A program made the position numbers and the translations under genes. The notes beneath the pieces were generated by a model that was given only the letters and a program-made list of their open reading frames with translations, had not been told where the DNA came from and did not search any database. From positions 1 to 50,827 of the forward strand of contig PBYE01000021.1 of the NCBI GenBank assembly GCA_002729495.1: DNA of 50,827 nt. The letters run 5' to 3'. The DNA comes from Chromatiales bacterium (GTDB lineage: Bacteria; Pseudomonadota; Gammaproteobacteria; Steroidobacterales; GCA-2729495). Below are positions 21,034-29,875 of this stretch, piece after piece; positions within the stretch are counted from its first letter, which is position 1, and the number at the start of each line of letters is the position of its first letter.

Positions 21034-22898
21034 GTGTACAAATGGCTGCAAGACCAAACGATGATCCGCTGCTCCGGGTAGAAGGCTTAAGCGTGAGTTA
21101 CCCGGGCGGTCAGCCGGACCAGCAAACAATTCACGCGGTACGCAACTTAAGTTTCGTAATTGCTGCGGGTGAGACACTCGGCATCGTCGGCGAGTCGGGT
21201 TCGGGTAAAACCCAGAGCGCGTTAAGCCTGATGGGGTTGTTGCCGGAAACCGCCCTTAAGGCGGGCAGTGCGATATTTGCAGGCAGGGATTTGCTGAGCC
21301 TGGACGATGGAAAGCTAAATCAAATTCGCGGCAGCGCCATCTCGATGATATTCCAGGATCCGATGACCAGCCTGAACCCACATATCGCGATCGGCCGGCA
21401 AATGTCACGGGTTTTGGAGCGGCACCAGGGCATGTCGCGACGGACTGCACTGAAAGTGGCGGCAGAAATGCTCGATGCCGTGCGTGTACCCGATGCCGCA
21501 GACCGTCTACGTCAGTATCCCCACGAATTGTCGGGCGGGATGCGCCAGCGAATCATGATCGCGACCGCGTTGTTGTGTAAGCCGCAGCTCTTGATAGCCG
21601 ACGAACCGACGACCGCGCTCGACGTTACGGTTCAGGCGCAGATCCTTACGCTGATGCATGATCTCCAGCATGAACTTGGCACAGCAATTTTGCTGATCAC
21701 TCACGACATGGGTGTCGTTGCCGGGCTTTGCGACCGGGTACTCGTAATGCGCGATGGGCAAATGCGTGAATGCGGTTCGGTGAACAAGGTGTTTTACGAA
21801 TCGCAGGATAACTACACTCGTGAACTGCTGGCCGCTGTGCCGCGCCTCGACGAAGTGCAGCCTCGGCGGCTGGCGGTAGTTGGTGATTCGGAGGCTGAGG
21901 CAACGGCAGACATTGATAGTCGCCCGGTGGGCGACACCATGCTTACTGTCGACAAGCTGGAGGTACGGTTTTCTGCCGGCAGGCCCGGGCCTTTCAGACC
22001 GGTGCAGTTTTTGCATGCGGTTGCGGGTGTAAGCCTGGAACTCGGACGCGGGGAAACATTAGGGATAGTGGGCGAGAGCGGTTGTGGCAAGTCTTCCCTG
22101 GCGCGTGGCGTACTCCAACTCGTCGATGTGCATGCAGGGCGCGTCACACTGCTCGGCGAAGAGCTCGGCATGCTGGACAAACAACGACTAAAACAGCGCC
22201 GGCGACAGATGCAGATAATTTTCCAGGACCCGCTCGCGTCACTCGACCCGCGTATGACGATCGCCGATATTGTTGCGGAACCGCTGCACACTTTTTTTCC
22301 GACGATGTCACGCACGAGACAACTGGTAAAGGTGAAAGCCATCCTGGAGCGTATGGGCCTCGAAGCCGGATACATGAACCGGTATCCGCATGAGTTCTCC
22401 GGCGGCCAGTGCCAGCGGATTGGTATCGCACGTGCGCTGATCGCCGAGCCGGAACTTGTTATCTGCGATGAACCCGTGAGCGCGCTGGACGTGTCGGTGC
22501 AGGCACAAATCGTAAACCTGCTGATGGACCTGCAACAGGACATGGGCCTGGCCCTGATATTTATTGCGCATGATCTGGCGGTCGTGCGGCACATCAGCCA
22601 CCGGGTGATGGTGATGTATCTCGGTCGTATTGCCGAGGTGGCCGACCGCGATGCCCTGTACAACTCGCCGCGGCACCCCTATACGCAGGCACTGATCAGC
22701 GCGGTACCTATCCCGGATCCCAGGGTCGAAAGAAATCGTGACCGAACCCTGCTCGCAGGTGATGTGCCGTCGCCGCTGGAGCCCCCGTCGGGGTGCGCAT
22801 TTCGTACCCGCTGCCCGTTGGCGGATGCTCGCTGCGCCGCCGAGACGCCCGGGCTGCGAACGGCGGGCGAGTCACTGGTCGCGTGTCATCACGCGTGA
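21030..22898 (+). CDS. Fused oligopeptide ABC transporter ATPase (OppD-OppF)
   Basis: Energises peptide import. The 622-residue chain holds two complete ABC ATPase domains, corresponding to OppD then OppF. The first has Walker A GESGSGKT, signature LSGGMRQR and Walker [13 protein letters not shown]. The second has [16 protein letters not shown] and [12 protein letters not shown]. The C-terminal [12 protein letters not shown] segment is the usual oligopeptide-transporter cysteine motif. Fusion of the two ATPases in one protein is known in YejF-like transporters. The final 190 bases are overlapped by an antisense frame that I judge spurious. Confidence 0.95.
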   Translation: MSVQMAARPNDDPLLRVEGLSVSYPGGQPDQQTIHAVRNLSFVIAAGETLGIVGESGSGKTQSALSLMGLLPETALKAGSAIFAGRDLLSLDDGKLNQIRGSAISMIFQDPMTSLNPHIAIGRQMSRVLERHQGMSRRTALKVAAEMLDAVRVPDAADRLRQYPHELSGGMRQRIMIATALLCKPQLLIADEPTTALDVTVQAQILTLMHDLQHELGTAILLITHDMGVVAGLCDRVLVMRDGQMRECGSVNKVFYESQDNYTRELLAAVPRLDEVQPRRLAVVGDSEAEATADIDSRPVGDTMLTVDKLEVRFSAGRPGPFRPVQFLHAVAGVSLELGRGETLGIVGESGCGKSSLARGVLQLVDVHAGRVTLLGEELGMLDKQRLKQRRRQMQIIFQDPLASLDPRMTIADIVAEPLHTFFPTMSRTRQLVKVKAILERMGLEAGYMNRYPHEFSGGQCQRIGIARALIAEPELVICDEPVSALDVSVQAQIVNLLMDLQQDMGLALIFIAHDLAVVRHISHRVMVMYLGRIAEVADRDALYNSPRHPYTQALISAVPIPDPRVERNRDRTLLAGDVPSPLEPPSGCAFRTRCPLADARCAAETPGLRTAGESLVACHHA

Positions 22899-23556
22899 AC
22901 CTGTTAGCGACGTGCGACAGAACGGCGACGCTGTTGCCGAATACCGCCAGGTTGCGAAAGACCGCAACATTGCCCTGTCCGCTAAACGAGTGAATGCGGG
23001 CGCCGAAGTAACGCTCCAGCGGAAAATAGATGCCTGATGTTACGAAATAATTTGTCCGGATATCTGTATTTTCGCCGCTTGCAATATCGTGAATCCGCAG
23101 GCTAATGATGTCGCCACAGTCGTAGCCCGATTGTTCGGGCCTTTCAGTAAAAACACACTCCTGCTCAAGTGGCCCGCCCGGCGACGTGGCGACCAGGTTG
23201 CCGTCCGCCGACATCAGCGCGCCGCTGCAGTAATTAATTCCCTCCGGATCACCCTCAAAAACGGTGATTAGTTCGTCTGTCAGGCGATCCTTGCGGTAAA
23301 TATTGCAATTCCCGAGGGGAAATATCGGATTGTCGAACCCGATCGCCAATAGCTGGGGATAGTTGGCAAGCAGCACGTAACGCCCATTGTCACTTACGTC
23401 CAGCGCAGAGAAATCATCAAAGTAGGGCTGGTCATTTTCCAGCGGCACGCCCGCGCTGTCGCTACTGATTAAATCAGGCGATGCAAATGAAGTCCCGGTG
23501 AAAAATATCGTGGCAAGTAATGCGGCTGCCGACAAGCGCTGGATCCCTGTCCCCAA
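22899..23556 (-). pseudogene. Exported protein gene, 3' end lost
   Basis: From an ATG at 23556 the frame encodes a signal peptide (LSAAALLATIFFTGTSFA). A beta-propeller-like mature protein follows (SALDVSDNGRYVLLANYP, ALMSADGNLVATSPGG) with several cysteines. The open frame continues to 22708, but everything past about 22899 is the antisense of the conserved OppF tail and is arginine-rich nonsense ([12 protein letters not shown]...). The natural C-terminus therefore appears to have been removed by a recombination that placed it against the transporter operon. I do not recognise the family. The product is probably non-functional. Confidence 0.6.
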
Positions 23557-23592
23557 AATATATCCCTTATTTTAGTGCTTGCTGTTGTTATT

Positions 23593-23613
23593 CCGGCAGG
23601 TGCCGGGTTTTTC
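23593..23613 (+). terminator. Possible rho-independent terminator
   Basis: A short hairpin, CCGG-CAGGTG-CCGG, is followed by GTTTTT. It is on the plus strand upstream of the acuI-type gene and could stop transcripts running through from the transporter operon. The stem is short. Confidence 0.35.
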
Positions 23614-23639
23614 TAAGCTGGGCTAAGGATATAAAAAAA

Positions 23640-23653
23640 TTGACCTGTGTCAA
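23640..23653. promoter_or_regulatory. Inverted repeat upstream of acuI-type gene
   Basis: TTGAC-CTGT-GTCAA is a perfect 5-base inverted repeat with a 4-base spacer. It is followed immediately by a second one, ACAC...GGTGT (23653-23667). Both lie 60-90 bases upstream of the reductase ATG, a position suited to an operator. No regulator gene is adjacent. Confidence 0.35.
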
Positions 23654-23725
23654 CACTGCCGCGGTGTCGGCACCCGCATAGAATTTGTTGTTTAATGCGT
23701 TCTGCAGGCAGATTAAGGAAAAAAT

Positions 23726-24718
23726 ATGGACACATTCCGGGCCTTTCGGATTCATTCCGAAAATGACGAGATCGCTGCAAGAGTTGAGGAAATCAGCCTG
23801 GACGACCTGAACGACGGTGAAGTTGTCATCAAGTGCGCGTGGTCCTGTGTCAACTACAAAGATGCGCTGGCGGCCACGGGTGCGGGCAAGATACTCCGCA
23901 CTTACCCGCTGGTCGGCGGCATCGATGTTGCGGGTACGGTGGTTTCATCGACGGACGATCGCTACAGGGAAGGCGACGAGGTAGTCGTGACCAGCGCGGG
24001 ACTCAGTGAGACACGAGACGGGGGATATGCTGAGTACGCACGCCTGGCCGGTGATTCCGTAATACCGTTGCCGGAAGGATTCACTACGCGTGACGCGATG
24101 ATTCTGGGAACTGCAGGCTTCACCGCTGCGCTCGCGGTGCATCGCATGGAGCAGAATGGTCAGAAACCTGGGAACGGACCAATTGCTGTCAGCGGGGCAA
24201 CCGGCGGTGTTGGAAGCGTTGCGATCGACCTGCTCGCCGGTCGCGGCTACGAGGTACATGCCATAAGCAGTAAAGTCGATGCCGTGGATTACCTTAAGGG
24301 ACTTGGTGCAGCGGAGGTCATCGCCCCCGCCGAAATCGATTTCGGATCGCGACCGCTGGAAAAAACTGTCTGGGCCGGCGCGGTCGATAACCTGGGCGGT
24401 GACATGCTCGGCTGGTTTACACGTACAACTAAATACGGCGGCAATGTCGCCAGCATAGGTCTTGCGGCCAGCCACAAACTCGAAGCCACGGTAATGCCCT
24501 TTATCCTGCGCGGCGTTAACCTGCTGGGCATCAACGCGGTTGATACGCCCCGCGATCTGCGCCTCGAAGTATGGGGGCGGCTCGCGACAGATCTGCGCCC
24601 GCAGCGGCTTGAACACATTGTAAATGGTGAAGTGGGCCTCGATGACCTTGCTGAGGGTATGCAGGATTGGCTGGACGGCAAGGTTACCGGCCGAAGGTTG
24701 GTGAAACTTGCGGGCTGA
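23726..24718 (+). CDS. acuI: Acrylyl-CoA reductase / YhdH-type quinone oxidoreductase
   Basis: An NADPH-dependent enoyl reductase of the MDR superfamily, 330 residues. YhdH/AcuI features are visible: SCVNYKDALAATGAGKI, the cofactor-domain signature SGATGGVGSVAIDLLAGRGY, and the C-terminal GKVTGRRLVKL ending. AcuI reduces acryloyl-CoA to propionyl-CoA, a detoxification step in DMSP and 3-hydroxypropionate metabolism; YhdH is the enteric homologue. No other DMSP genes are nearby, so the substrate is inferred from family only. The start ATG follows AAGGAAAAAAT, a good ribosome-binding site. Confidence 0.88.
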   Translation: MDTFRAFRIHSENDEIAARVEEISLDDLNDGEVVIKCAWSCVNYKDALAATGAGKILRTYPLVGGIDVAGTVVSSTDDRYREGDEVVVTSAGLSETRDGGYAEYARLAGDSVIPLPEGFTTRDAMILGTAGFTAALAVHRMEQNGQKPGNGPIAVSGATGGVGSVAIDLLAGRGYEVHAISSKVDAVDYLKGLGAAEVIAPAEIDFGSRPLEKTVWAGAVDNLGGDMLGWFTRTTKYGGNVASIGLAASHKLEATVMPFILRGVNLLGINAVDTPRDLRLEVWGRLATDLRPQRLEHIVNGEVGLDDLAEGMQDWLDGKVTGRRLVKLAG

Positions 24719-24818
24719 GCCGTAACTTTATAGCCTGCAATGCACGGGCGGAGGGTCTAGAATAAGCGGGCGACTGGCATCGGGTATTGGTTATTGGGTT
24801 TTGGGCGGAGCCTTGCTT

Positions 24819-25256
24819 GTGAATGGCTTTGGAAAAATCTTTCTGGTCAGCATTAGCGCATTGCTGGTTGCATTCACTGCAAACGCGGTGGATGAATACG
24901 GCTGTGCATTCCAGAACGTTATCAAGCTTCCGGAAGTTAATTTCCGTACAGATTCTGCCATGCTGCTCGACGGCGCCGATGCAGCGCTCGCGGCTGCTGC
25001 TGCAACACTGATCCAGAACCCCAACATTTATGTCGAGGTGGCGGGTCATACGGATTCGCAGGGCGATCCGGGCTATAATGTTGGCCTGTCGCAACGGCGT
25101 GCCGAGGCGGTACGCAACTACCTGGTTATCGCAGGTGTCGATGAAAATTGCATTACCGCCAGGGGCTATGGTGCAAACGAGCCTGTTGCAGATAACGCAA
25201 CTGCCGCGGGCCGCGGCGAAAATCCCCGCGTGGAACTTCGCGTAACCAAAGAGTAG
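24819..25256 (+). CDS. OmpA-family peptidoglycan-binding protein
   Basis: A small envelope protein of about 145 residues, with a signal peptide (IFLVSISALLVAFTANA) followed by a single OmpA C-terminal domain. The domain shows EVAGHTDSQGDPGYNVGLSQRRAEAV, the classical peptidoglycan-binding motif, and ends RGENPRVELRV. Two cysteines may form a disulfide. The GTG at 24819 is preferred over upstream TTG codons (24801, 24813) because GGGCGGAG lies 9-10 bases before it. A terminator follows directly. Confidence 0.88.
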   Translation: MNGFGKIFLVSISALLVAFTANAVDEYGCAFQNVIKLPEVNFRTDSAMLLDGADAALAAAAATLIQNPNIYVEVAGHTDSQGDPGYNVGLSQRRAEAVRNYLVIAGVDENCITARGYGANEPVADNATAAGRGENPRVELRVTKE

Positions 25257-25297
25257 TCACTGCTGGTAGTAACCGGTAGTAAAACATACGTTTTTTT

Positions 25298-25331
25298 AAA
25301 GGGCCAGTTTTTTCTTCCGGCCCTTTTTTAT
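25298..25331 (+). terminator. Rho-independent terminator
   Basis: Stem AAAGGGCC (25298-25305) and GGCCCTTT (25319-25326) with a 13-base loop and a T-rich tail, between the OmpA-like gene and rsmG. The flanking A and T runs make it probably bidirectional. Confidence 0.85.
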
Positions 25332-25353
25332 TTTTCCTGTGTAATGTCTGCAG

Positions 25354-25992
25354 ATGACTTTCTCACATGAACAGATCCAGGCAGAGCTTATGGCAGGGTT
25401 GCCGGATCTCCGGGATGTTCCGGTAGATGTGGAGCTCACGACAAAACTAACGACGTTCCTTGGGGAGCTACAGCGCTGGAATAAAGCCTATAACCTGACC
25501 GCGGTGCGTGATCCTGGTGCGATGGTTAGCAAACACATTTTTGACTCACTAACTGCCCTGCCCTTTGTACACGGCAAAACCATCCTCGATGTTGGTACCG
25601 GTGCCGGTTTACCGGGCATACCATTAGCCCTGTGCCTGCCCGGTTGCCACTTTGTGCTGCTGGATTCAAATGGTAAAAAAATTCGTTTCGTTCAGCACGC
25701 GATAGCCGAGTTGGGGCTGACAAACGTCGAAGCCCGGCAATCCCGGGTCGAAGAACTCGGTAACGAATCTTTCGATACGATTATCTGCAGGGCGTATACC
25801 TCGCTTACCGGGTATGTGCAAAGCAGCGGCAGACTCGTGAATGACAGTGGCCGACTTGTAGCAATGAAGGGCAAATATCCACAGGCAGAGCTGGATGAAC
25901 TGCCTGCTGAATGGGGCGTGGCACGACTGGAGCAGGTGACCATGCCCGGCCTGGAGGCAGATCGTCATATCGTCGTTCTGGAAAAGAACTAG
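25354..25992 (+). CDS. rsmG: 16S rRNA (guanine527-N7)-methyltransferase RsmG (GidB)
   Basis: A SAM-dependent enzyme that methylates G527 of 16S rRNA. It has 212 residues. The SAM-binding motif is ILDVGTGAGLPGIPLAL, preceded by NLTAVRDPGAMVSKHIFDSL, which is typical of RsmG. A GRLVAMKGK strand appears in the C-terminal half. Normally adjacent to mnmG, it here stands alone between a terminator and the next gene, upstream of parA. Confidence 0.96.
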   Translation: MTFSHEQIQAELMAGLPDLRDVPVDVELTTKLTTFLGELQRWNKAYNLTAVRDPGAMVSKHIFDSLTALPFVHGKTILDVGTGAGLPGIPLALCLPGCHFVLLDSNGKKIRFVQHAIAELGLTNVEARQSRVEELGNESFDTIICRAYTSLTGYVQSSGRLVNDSGRLVAMKGKYPQAELDELPAEWGVARLEQVTMPGLEADRHIVVLEKN

Positions 25993-26038
25993 TTGTTGCC
26001 GGACACGTCTATACTGGTGACGGAAAAGAAAACCAATA

Positions 26039-26749
26039 ATGTTTGGCTTCGGCAAAAAACAATGGGTCTGCACAGTGTGCGGCTACAACATGATCGGAAA
26101 GCGGCCGGCCCGTTGCCCTTTCTGCAGCTCGCTGCACAAAGATTTTGTGGACTCAGGCGCCGCCTCCCGGCATTACTGCGTCACCCCGAAAGCAGTAACG
26201 GATACCGTAACCCAGCTTAAATGCGTGCCGCGCCTGGGCCTTGGGCATGCGGCTTACCGTATCGATGCGGACGGCGGCAGCGTGCTGATCGATTGTCCGT
26301 CCGCGTTCAATCGCGATCTCGATCCGGTCGACAGCATAATGTTCACCCACAAGGATTTTATTGGCGCGGCCAACCAGTACCGGGAAGCATGGCAGGCGGA
26401 AGTCTGGTTGCATGAAGCGGACGCAGAACTGTCCGAGGTCGCGGAGCACTCCGTTGATCATCGATTTACAGGAACGGTTGAGAAGTTCGGGGTGGAGGGC
26501 GTGCATATAGGCGGGCACAGCCCCGGGTTCACCGTCTACCTCTGGCAGGAGGTGCTGTTTATCGGTGACTACGTTTATCCTCCCGGTGCCGCCATGAAAC
26601 TGAACCCGCACGGGCCGCTTGCTGCCACCCGTGACGGCGCAGGCCGCCTTGTCGACGTGGCGACCTCCCGCCTGCTGACGACTGTTTGCGGCTACAACTA
26701 CGTTACCGATTTTGCAACCTGGCAATCCGCATTCATGCGGCTCGTCTGA
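26039..26749 (+). CDS. Metallo-beta-lactamase-fold protein with N-terminal zinc ribbon
   Basis: A 236-residue protein. A rubredoxin-like knuckle pair, CTVCGY (residues 10-15) and CPFC (26-29), precedes a metallo-beta-lactamase-fold body: SVLIDCPSAF, IMFTHKDFIGAANQY, GGHSPGFTVYLW and FIGDYVYP. In this family the metal motif is usually HxHxDH; here the corresponding position reads THKDFIG, so the catalytic site looks degenerate while the later H (HSPG) and D (GDYV) are kept. It lies between rsmG and parA in the same direction. Function unknown. Confidence 0.8.
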   Translation: MFGFGKKQWVCTVCGYNMIGKRPARCPFCSSLHKDFVDSGAASRHYCVTPKAVTDTVTQLKCVPRLGLGHAAYRIDADGGSVLIDCPSAFNRDLDPVDSIMFTHKDFIGAANQYREAWQAEVWLHEADAELSEVAEHSVDHRFTGTVEKFGVEGVHIGGHSPGFTVYLWQEVLFIGDYVYPPGAAMKLNPHGPLAATRDGAGRLVDVATSRLLTTVCGYNYVTDFATWQSAFMRLV

Positions 26750-26838
26750 ACCCGTGTCAGTAAAGCCAGTGCCAGTGGGCAACCGGCGGCGGAACCGTTT
26801 ATGATGAGGCTTGATCAGGGACTGGTAGCGGGTTTCCA

Positions 26839-27627
26839 GTGGGACGAATTGTTGCTGTAACCAATCAGAAGGGCGGCGTTGGTAAAACCACGACGGCCGT
26901 CAACCTGTCTGCTTGCCTGGCAGAGCTCGGTAGAAGTGTCCTGTTGATAGACCTTGATCCACAGGCCAACTCGACCACGGGATCCGGCGTCGAAAAGTCT
27001 TCCCTCGAACGCACAACCTGCGAAGTGCTGCTCGGCGAGGCACGCGCAATAGATACCATCATTTCCGTGGAGCAGGGTGGTTATGCACTGATGCCTGCCA
27101 ATCCCGACCTGACGGCTGCGGAAGTTCGGCTTCTGCAGGAGATTGGCCGCGAAATGAAACTGCGCAAGGCGCTGGAGCCGATCCGCAGCATGTATGACTA
27201 CATATATATAGACTGCCCGCCGTCGATCAACATGCTTACGCTGAACGCATTAACGGCCGCAGACGGGGTACTTATTCCGATTCAGTGCGAGTACTACGCA
27301 CTCGAGGGTTTGTCGTCATTGCTTGAGACGGTCCGGCAGATTCGTAACAGCGTTAACCCCGGTATCGGGATTGAGGGCCTGTTGCGCACAATGTTCGACC
27401 CGCGTAACCGGCTCGCGAATGAAGTTTCTGCGCAGCTTATCAAGCATTTCGGCAACAAGGTTTACGACGCTGTCATTCCGCGCAACGTGCGGCTTGCGGA
27501 AGCGCCGAGTTACGGCGTACCGATACTGATACACGATCCCCGCTCGCGTGGATCGATCGCTTACATGGAGCTGGCCCGCGAAATCCTGCGGGAAGAGCCT
27601 GCCGCCGTCCAGGCGGGAGCGGCGTGA
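26839..27627 (+). CDS. parA: Chromosome partitioning ATPase ParA
   Basis: A deviant Walker ATPase that moves ParB-parS complexes. It has 262 residues and a GTG start. The deviant Walker A motif is KGGVGKTT (11-18), followed by LLIDLDPQANSTTG and YIYIDCPPSINMLTLNAL. This short form lacks an N-terminal DNA-binding extension, as in chromosomal (Soj) ParA. parB is about 1 kb downstream, separated by a PEP-CTERM-like gene. Just after the stop is a small stem with a TTCG loop (27627-27640). Confidence 0.97.
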   Translation: MGRIVAVTNQKGGVGKTTTAVNLSACLAELGRSVLLIDLDPQANSTTGSGVEKSSLERTTCEVLLGEARAIDTIISVEQGGYALMPANPDLTAAEVRLLQEIGREMKLRKALEPIRSMYDYIYIDCPPSINMLTLNALTAADGVLIPIQCEYYALEGLSSLLETVRQIRNSVNPGIGIEGLLRTMFDPRNRLANEVSAQLIKHFGNKVYDAVIPRNVRLAEAPSYGVPILIHDPRSRGSIAYMELAREILREEPAAVQAGAA

Positions 27628-27804
27628 CAGCTTCGGCTGTGACGATCTGATTATTGCGGCAACGCACTGTTGTCTATTACATAAGACAAGTTAGCCCCAC
27701 TTTCCGATCCGGGGTATGTTAGCCAGGCTAAAGTTTTCGAATAAGATGCTTCCGGCAACCGGGTCTCTCTCCATGTTTCTCGTTTCCTGGGGTAAGAAAA
27801 ATAA

Positions 27805-28353
27805 AAAAAACTCACACTAACGCTCACTTTATTTCTTACGTGTACCGTTGTTCACGCGGCGCCGGTCCTGATCGATTTCGAGGAAGTCACGCCGCAGTAT
27901 TCGTTCAGTGTACCCATAACGGTGGATTCAAAAGGCTACACCTTTGACACTACGTCATTTATGGCCAGCCCTCCTGAATTCGGCGTGGGGTCATCCGGGG
28001 TATGGGTAAGCTCGGATTGCTTTGCCTGGGGCGGAGGCTGCGGTTCGCAAATTATCATGGACAATACCGGCGGTAGTCTGTTTGCGATCCTCTCGATCGG
28101 GGACTCGGAAGGAGATTTTAGCGGCACGCTGTTCGGGGGCGGGGTAGCCGATCTTTCGGTGGCAATCGGTACCGGTGACTGGCTGAATCTTGAAACTTTC
28201 CGGGTGAGGTCAATCTGTCCGTTGACGCCGTGCGGATACATCGATGCGTTGTTAGACGACGTTACGGTTAGAACAGTGCCCATACCCGCGGCCGCCTGGC
28301 TGTTCGGCTCGGCCCTGGCGGGCCTGGGCTGGCGACGGCATAGTCGGTATTGA
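27805..28353 (+). CDS. PEP-CTERM-like exported protein, start disrupted
   Basis: The C-terminus VPIPAAAWLFGSALAGLGWRR is a clear PEP-CTERM/VPLPA-type sorting signal (motif, hydrophobic helix, basic tail), which exosortase normally processes. The frame extends upstream as KKLTLTLTLFLTCTVVHA, a signal peptide, directly into the mature sequence APVLIDFEEV. It has no canonical start: TAA (27802-27804) precedes the first lysine codon inside a run of eight A residues. A GTG at 27922 would remove the signal peptide. One extra A in the run would join it to ATG 27773. It is either a recent lesion, a slippage site or a sequencing error. No exosortase gene is in the window. Confidence 0.7.
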   Translation, partial: KKLTLTLTLFLTCTVVHAAPVLIDFEEVTPQYSFSVPITVDSKGYTFDTTSFMASPPEFGVGSSGVWVSSDCFAWGGGCGSQIIMDNTGGSLFAILSIGDSEGDFSGTLFGGGVADLSVAIGTGDWLNLETFRVRSICPLTPCGYIDALLDDVTVRTVPIPAAAWLFGSALAGLGWRRHSRY

Positions 28354-28375
28354 CCTCTAAGCGCCACTAAAAAGC

Positions 28376-28519
28376 TGTAGGAGTCGGCTTTAGTCGCGAA
28401 CCTGCCCAGCACAAGTCGTATGATCTATTGCTGGGCTGTTAATACGGGAATTAGAAAGCTTTTCCGTTCCAGGTAGTACTAGTTGTTTCCGTGGGTTCGC
28501 GGCTAAAGCCGCTCCTACA
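28376..28519. repeat. REP-like inverted pair
   Basis: TGTAGGAGTCGGCTTTAGTC (from 28376, continuing GCGAA) faces its near-complement GTTCGCGGCTAAAGCCGCTC (from 28495, continuing CTACA). They are about 93 bases apart, between the PEP-CTERM-like gene and parB. Each arm also contains its own palindrome (GCGGCTAAAGCCGC). A nested GCCCAGCA/TGCTGGGC pair lies between them. This is the layout of a REP doublet (BIME). A further copy is at 35240-35263. Confidence 0.75.
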
Positions 28520-28624
28520 GTTGGACGGAGGCTGGCAATCACATCCAACATAAGCCTCCGATGTGACCGGAGCCCGGTCGTGACTTAGAATGGAACTCTT
28601 GATTACGCGGGGGTTTGAATAGCC

Positions 28625-29566
28625 ATGGCAGCAAAGAAGACCGGACTGGGAAAAGGACTCGATGCCCTGCTTGGCCCCGTGGATATGCCGCCGGCTTCGC
28701 CAGGCGACGATATCCAACCGGGCCTGACCACCTTGTCGGCTCCCGTCCCGGCGCCCGGCAAACCGGCCACGGGATTGCGCAACCTCGCCCTCGACCTGAT
28801 GATGCCGGGAGCCTTTCAGCCACGCCGAGACATGCACAAGGAAACCCTGGAGGAACTGGCGGAATCCATCAAGGTGCAGGGCGTTCTGGCGCCGATCTCG
28901 GTACGGCCGCTCGGACCGGGCGGAACCGGCCCGACCCATTACGAGATTATTGCCGGCGAGCGCCGCTGGCGTGCAGCCCAGATGGCCGGCCTGGATTCGA
29001 TCCCAGTCGTTGTGCGTGACGTTGATGACGAAGCTGCGGCTGCCATCGCACTTATCGAAAACCTCCAGCGCGAGGACCTCAACCCCCTTGAAGAGGCGCA
29101 AGGTCTTAAGCGCCTGATCGAAGAATTCGAACTGACTCACCAGGAAGCGGCCCGCGCAGTCGGCAAATCCCGCGCGGCCGTATCTAACTTAATACGATTG
29201 CTGGACCTTGAACCGAAAGTCCGTGAGTTCCTGGCCGGCGGGGAGCTCGACATGGGGCATGCCCGGGCATTGCTGGCATTGCCGGGTGGTCGCAGCCAGG
29301 TCGAGGTCGCGCGCAAGGTCGTGGCCCGCGGCCTGTCAGTCCGGGAGACTGAATCGCTCGTTCGGCGCCTGCAGGCCAGGGCCCAGGCCGGCGCCAGTAC
29401 CGCCAAGCCCTCAATAGACCCGGATATCCGGCGCCTCCAGGATGAGTTGCGCGACAAGCTGGGCGCCAAAGTTGCAATACAGCACACTGCTAAAGGCAAG
29501 GGCAAGCTGATCATCAGCTATAACAGCGTCGACGAGCTCGACGGCATCCTGGATCACCTGAAGTAG
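28625..29566 (+). CDS. parB: Chromosome partitioning protein ParB
   Basis: A parS-binding CTP-dependent clamp, 313 residues. It begins MAAKKTGLGKGLDALLG, the usual ParA-stimulating N-terminus. The CTPase/arginine box is EIIAGERRWRAAQMAG, followed by LIENLQREDLNPLEEAQG and the helix-turn-helix TQEEAA-type segment LTHQEAARAVGKSRAAVSNL. The C-terminal dimerisation domain is complete. Its binding sites, the palindromes at 4126-4141 and 3514-3529, are in recF. Confidence 0.97.
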   Translation: MAAKKTGLGKGLDALLGPVDMPPASPGDDIQPGLTTLSAPVPAPGKPATGLRNLALDLMMPGAFQPRRDMHKETLEELAESIKVQGVLAPISVRPLGPGGTGPTHYEIIAGERRWRAAQMAGLDSIPVVVRDVDDEAAAAIALIENLQREDLNPLEEAQGLKRLIEEFELTHQEAARAVGKSRAAVSNLIRLLDLEPKVREFLAGGELDMGHARALLALPGGRSQVEVARKVVARGLSVRETESLVRRLQARAQAGASTAKPSIDPDIRRLQDELRDKLGAKVAIQHTAKGKGKLIISYNSVDELDGILDHLK

Positions 29567-29579
29567 CTGTATTTTTAGA

Positions 29580-29645
29580 CCGGGGCAGAACCCGGTCCCT
29601 CGCTTAGGCCTTCGTCATGCGCTGGAAGACCGGGCGCTGCCCCGG
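29580..29645. repeat. Long perfect-arm hairpin downstream of parB
   Basis: CCGGGGCAG (29580-29588) pairs with CTGCCCCGG (29637-29645). Inside, CCCGGTC (29591-29597) pairs with GACCGGG (29628-29634). The arms are separated only by an AA/CG internal loop and a 30-base apical loop. There are 16 uninterrupted Watson-Crick pairs in two blocks. No T-run follows on either strand, so it is not a simple terminator. It lies in the 309-base gap between parB and atpI, where I see no convincing gene. Confidence 0.6.
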
Positions 29646-29808
29646 CTTTCGGGCCTGTGCGTGACTAAGGTATTCCCGCCACCCCGTCGGAACTCGCCGG
29701 ACGTCCTTGGAGGGGGGGGAGGGAAACTCGGACCCGAACGCAGGCTTGAACCCCTCCCAGTAAGTCCATACAATTCGCGGGTTGAGCGGCGAGGGCTGCC
29801 GCCCGGAT

Positions 29809-29851
29809 GCCACCTGCAGCCGCGTTAGAGTCGCAGATGTGGCTTTTTTTT
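29809..29851 (+). terminator. Rho-independent terminator before atpI
   Basis: GCCAC-CTGC (29809-29817) pairs with GCAG-AT-GTGGC (29833-29843) with a two-base bulge, followed by eight T residues (29844-29851). It would end transcripts from parB or from the structured segment 29567-29808, separating them from the atp operon. Confidence 0.75.
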
Positions 29852-29875
29852 GTACCCGTGAATAGCCCGCAAAAG

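Noticed and set aside
22708-22898. C-terminal part of the 282-residue minus-strand frame
   Set aside because: It is the exact antisense of the conserved OppF tail ([12 protein letters not shown] region) and is arginine-rich; only the upstream part is gene-like.
29580-29645. Integron attC site
   Set aside because: The hairpin lacks the GTTRRRY/RYYYAAC boundary boxes, and no integrase or cassette array is present.
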